Below, piece after piece: positions 61,951 through 64,000 of a DNA stretch of 64,000 nucleotides (the first letter of the stretch is position 1; each line of letters opens with the position of its first letter). Source of the DNA: Ensifer oleiphilus. Its GTDB lineage: Bacteria > Pseudomonadota > Alphaproteobacteria > Rhizobiales > Rhizobiaceae. The stretch spans positions 971,666 to 1,035,665 of the forward strand of contig NZ_JABWDU010000002.1 in the NCBI RefSeq assembly GCF_013371465.1, given 5' to 3'. The notes beneath the pieces are model-generated. The model saw only the letters and a list, made by a program, of their open reading frames with translations. It was not told where the DNA came from and did not search any database. Made by a program: the position numbers and the translations under genes.

Positions 61951-62108
61951 CGTAACCCCTTAGAATCCATCAGGTTTATCATCAGGCAGATTTCATCGCG
62001 AAATCGTCCCGATCCCTGCAAAACACGCCCACAGGTGCATGCTCCCCCTTTCCCAACTCCCGGTTTTTGCGCAAGGTGCGCCGACGGAGAGAATAAAGGG
62101 GACCCCGA

Positions 62109-63347
62109 ATGTACGAGTTCGCCATCGCCTGGGAATGGCTGGCCTTTGCCGTGCGCTGGTTGCACGTCATCACCGCCATCGCCTGGATCGGCTCATCGTT
62201 CTATTTCATCGCGCTCGACCTCGGCCTGGTCAAGCGTGATCATCTGCCCGTTGGCGCCTATGGCGAGGAATGGCAGGTGCATGGCGGCGGTTTCTACCAC
62301 ATCCGGAAATATCTGGTGGCCCCCGCGTCGATGCCGGAGCATCTCACCTGGTTCAAATGGGAATCCTACGTCACGTGGCTGTCGGGCTTCGCCATGCTCT
62401 GTCTGGTCTATTACGGCGGCGCCGATCTTTTCCTGATCGACCGCCATGTGCTCGACATCTCCGCGACTACGGCAATCCTGATCTCGCTCGCCTCGCTCGG
62501 CATCGGCTGGATCTTCTATGACCTGCTGTGCAAGTCGCCGCTCGGCAAGAACACCTGGGGCCTGATGGCGCTTCTCTACGTGGCGCTGGTGATCATGGCC
62601 TGGGGCTATACGCAGGTCTTCACCGGCCGCGCCGCCTTCCTGCATCTGGGCGCCTTCACGGCCACGATGATGTCGGCCAACGTCTTCTTCCTCATCATCC
62701 CCAACCAGAAGATCGTCGTTGCCGACCTGATCGCCGGCCGCACGCCGGACCCGAAGCTCGGCGCCCAGGCCAAGCAGCGCTCGCTGCACAACAACTACCT
62801 GACCCTGCCGGTCATCTTCTTCATGCTGTCGAACCACTATCCGCTGGCCTTTGCCACCGCCTTCAACTGGATCATCGCAGCACTCGTCTTCCTGATGGGC
62901 GTCACCATCCGCCACTGGTTCAACACCACCCATGCGCGCAAGGGCAGGCCCACCTGGACCTGGCTCGCCACCGTGCTGATCTTCATCCTGATCATGTGGC
63001 TGTCGACGGTGCCGAAGGTGCTGACCGGCGAGGAGAAGGCCGAGGTCGCACCGGTCTTTGCCCGGTTTGCGCAGAATGCGCACTTCCCCGCCGTCAAGGA
63101 CGCGATCTCGACCCGATGCTCCATGTGCCATGCGGCCGAGCCGGTCTATGAAGGCATCGTGCGTGCCCCAAAGGGCGTGGTGCTGGAAAGCGATCAGGAG
63201 ATTGCCGCCCACGCGCGAGAAATCTATATCCAGGCGGGGCGCAGCCATGCCATGCCGCCCGGCAACATAACAGACATGACGACGGACGAGCGCCAGCTGC
63301 TGGCAGCCTGGTTCGAAAGCGCCGTCGAGGAAGGCAAGACACAATGA
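62109..63347 (+). CDS. puuD: Urate hydroxylase PuuD (membrane, cytochrome fused)
   Basis: A 412-residue inner-membrane protein. About eight hydrophobic segments (HVITAIAWIGSSFYFIALDLGLV, WESYVTWLSGFAMLCLVYYGGADLF, HNNYLTLPVIFFMLSNHYPL) precede a C-terminal cytochrome c domain with CSMCH near residue 340. That fusion defines PuuD, which turns urate into 5-hydroxyisourate. Length fits. It overlaps guaD by 4 bp (ATGA). Confidence 0.94.
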   Translation: MYEFAIAWEWLAFAVRWLHVITAIAWIGSSFYFIALDLGLVKRDHLPVGAYGEEWQVHGGGFYHIRKYLVAPASMPEHLTWFKWESYVTWLSGFAMLCLVYYGGADLFLIDRHVLDISATTAILISLASLGIGWIFYDLLCKSPLGKNTWGLMALLYVALVIMAWGYTQVFTGRAAFLHLGAFTATMMSANVFFLIIPNQKIVVADLIAGRTPDPKLGAQAKQRSLHNNYLTLPVIFFMLSNHYPLAFATAFNWIIAALVFLMGVTIRHWFNTTHARKGRPTWTWLATVLIFILIMWLSTVPKVLTGEEKAEVAPVFARFAQNAHFPAVKDAISTRCSMCHAAEPVYEGIVRAPKGVVLESDQEIAAHAREIYIQAGRSHAMPPGNITDMTTDERQLLAAWFESAVEEGKTQ

Positions 63348-64000
63348 CATCGACGCTCATCCGCGGCCGCCTCCTGAGCTTTCATCGCGCGCCCTTCGCC
63401 ATCGACGACAGCGCCGCCTATGCTTATGAGACGGATGGCGCATTGCTGGTCGAGAACGGCGTGATCGTGGCGTCGGGTACCTATGCGGCCATCAAGGCCG
63501 GGGCTGCGGATGATGTCGTCGAGATCGATCACCGTCCGCATCTGATCGTGCCCGGTTTCATCGACACGCACCTGCATTTCCCGCAGATGCAGGTGATGGC
63601 CTCCTATGCCGCCAACCTCCTGGAATGGCTGAACACCTACACCTTCCCGGAGGAATGCCGCTTCGTCGAGACCGCCCATGCCGAGCGGATTGCCAGCCGC
63701 TTCTTCGACGAGATGGTTCGCCACGGCACGACCACGGCGGCAGCCTATTGCTCGGTCCACAAGGCATCGGTCGATGCCTTCTTCGCCGAAGCACTGCGCC
63801 GCGACATGCGCATGATCGCCGGCAAGGTGATGATGGACCGCAATGCCCCGCAAGGCCTGCTCGACACGCCTGAGATGAGCTATGACGAGACCCGCGCGGT
63901 GATCCGGGAGTGGCACGGAAAGGGCCGCAACCATGTGGCCATCACCCCGCGTTTTGCCATTACCTCGACGCCCGAGCAGATGGACGTTGCCAGGTCGCTG
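63344..64000 (+). CDS. guaD: Guanine deaminase, 5' part (cut by window end)
   Basis: 219 codons from ATG at 63344, still open at the edge. The amidohydrolase metal site [14 protein letters not shown] and GTTTAAAYCSVHKASVDAFF with GKVMMDRNAPQGL are GuaD hallmarks. It converts guanine to xanthine, the substrate of XdhAB. The start overlaps the puuD stop, so both are translated together. The remaining half, including the second metal ligands, is outside. Confidence 0.93.
   Translation, partial: MTSTLIRGRLLSFHRAPFAIDDSAAYAYETDGALLVENGVIVASGTYAAIKAGAADDVVEIDHRPHLIVPGFIDTHLHFPQMQVMASYAANLLEWLNTYTFPEECRFVETAHAERIASRFFDEMVRHGTTTAAAYCSVHKASVDAFFAEALRRDMRMIAGKVMMDRNAPQGLLDTPEMSYDETRAVIREWHGKGRNHVAITPRFAITSTPEQMDVARSL

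Noticed and set aside
1-64000. tRNA, rRNA, CRISPR arrays, tyrosine/DDE transposases, prophage genes
   Set aside because: I looked for the typical motifs and gene types and saw none. Repeats present are palindromic REP/RIME-like elements, not spaced direct repeats of a CRISPR.

Overview
The window is about 64 kb of GC-rich alphaproteobacterial chromosome, most likely from a Sinorhizobium/Ensifer species (family Rhizobiaceae). The main pointers are a fused anthranilate synthase trpE(G) preceded by a Trp-Trp-Trp leader peptide, a NolR-type regulator, a bacA gene, a choXWV choline importer, a haem receptor next to trpE(G), and dispersed REP/RIME-like palindromes. The region is mostly housekeeping and metabolic. 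I see no rRNA, tRNA, CRISPR array, prophage or classical IS element. Region 1-18.8 kb: the end of an anti-sigma factor; cspA followed by two very small charged proteins; leuA behind a leader peptide with four consecutive leucine codons; clpP; a HupE/UreJ metal permease; queF with a CDF cation exporter; a DHA2-type MFS pump with a divergent LysR regulator; trpE(G) with its attenuator/sRNA; a TonB-dependent haem receptor with a TGA-N9-TCA iron box over its promoter; an extensin-like protein; a YiiD-type thioesterase; DUF1993; and fhs. Region 18.9-26.3 kb: an uncharacterised minus-strand cluster. Its members are a coiled-coil protein with TelA-like architecture, an unknown 382-aa protein, a AAA+ ATPase, a DUF6638-type protein and a membrane-anchored DUF2333 protein. 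A ~0.5-kb unit consisting of one DUF559 endonuclease gene between two ~40-bp inverted REP-like repeats interrupts the cluster. This is the most unusual part of the window. Region 26.4-45.2 kb: cytochrome c, thymidine kinase, the choXWV operon (internal terminator after choX), a HugZ-like protein, nolR with a NolR box in its own promoter, two convergent Gfo/Idh/MocA oxidoreductases, a GH9 glycosidase, an omega-aminotransferase, adenine deaminase, an AAC(6')-like acetyltransferase coupled to a GH13 alpha-glucosidase, a PfkB sugar kinase, and a YbhB protein with an AraC regulator. Region 45.2-64 kb: der and a YfgM-like protein; NnrU; a secreted polysaccharide deacetylase; bacA; an MFS transporter; methionine aminopeptidase; a luciferase-like monooxygenase; glpK; then a rightward block linking 3-hydroxybutyrate dehydrogenase to purine breakdown (bdhA, xdhA, xdhB, a LysR regulator, puuD, guaD cut by the window end). 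With adenine deaminase at 38.7 kb this outlines adenine/guanine to hypoxanthine/xanthine to urate to 5-hydroxyisourate. Function calls rest on recognisable protein motifs read by eye. No database search was run. Regulatory sites and hairpins were found by inspection and are candidates.
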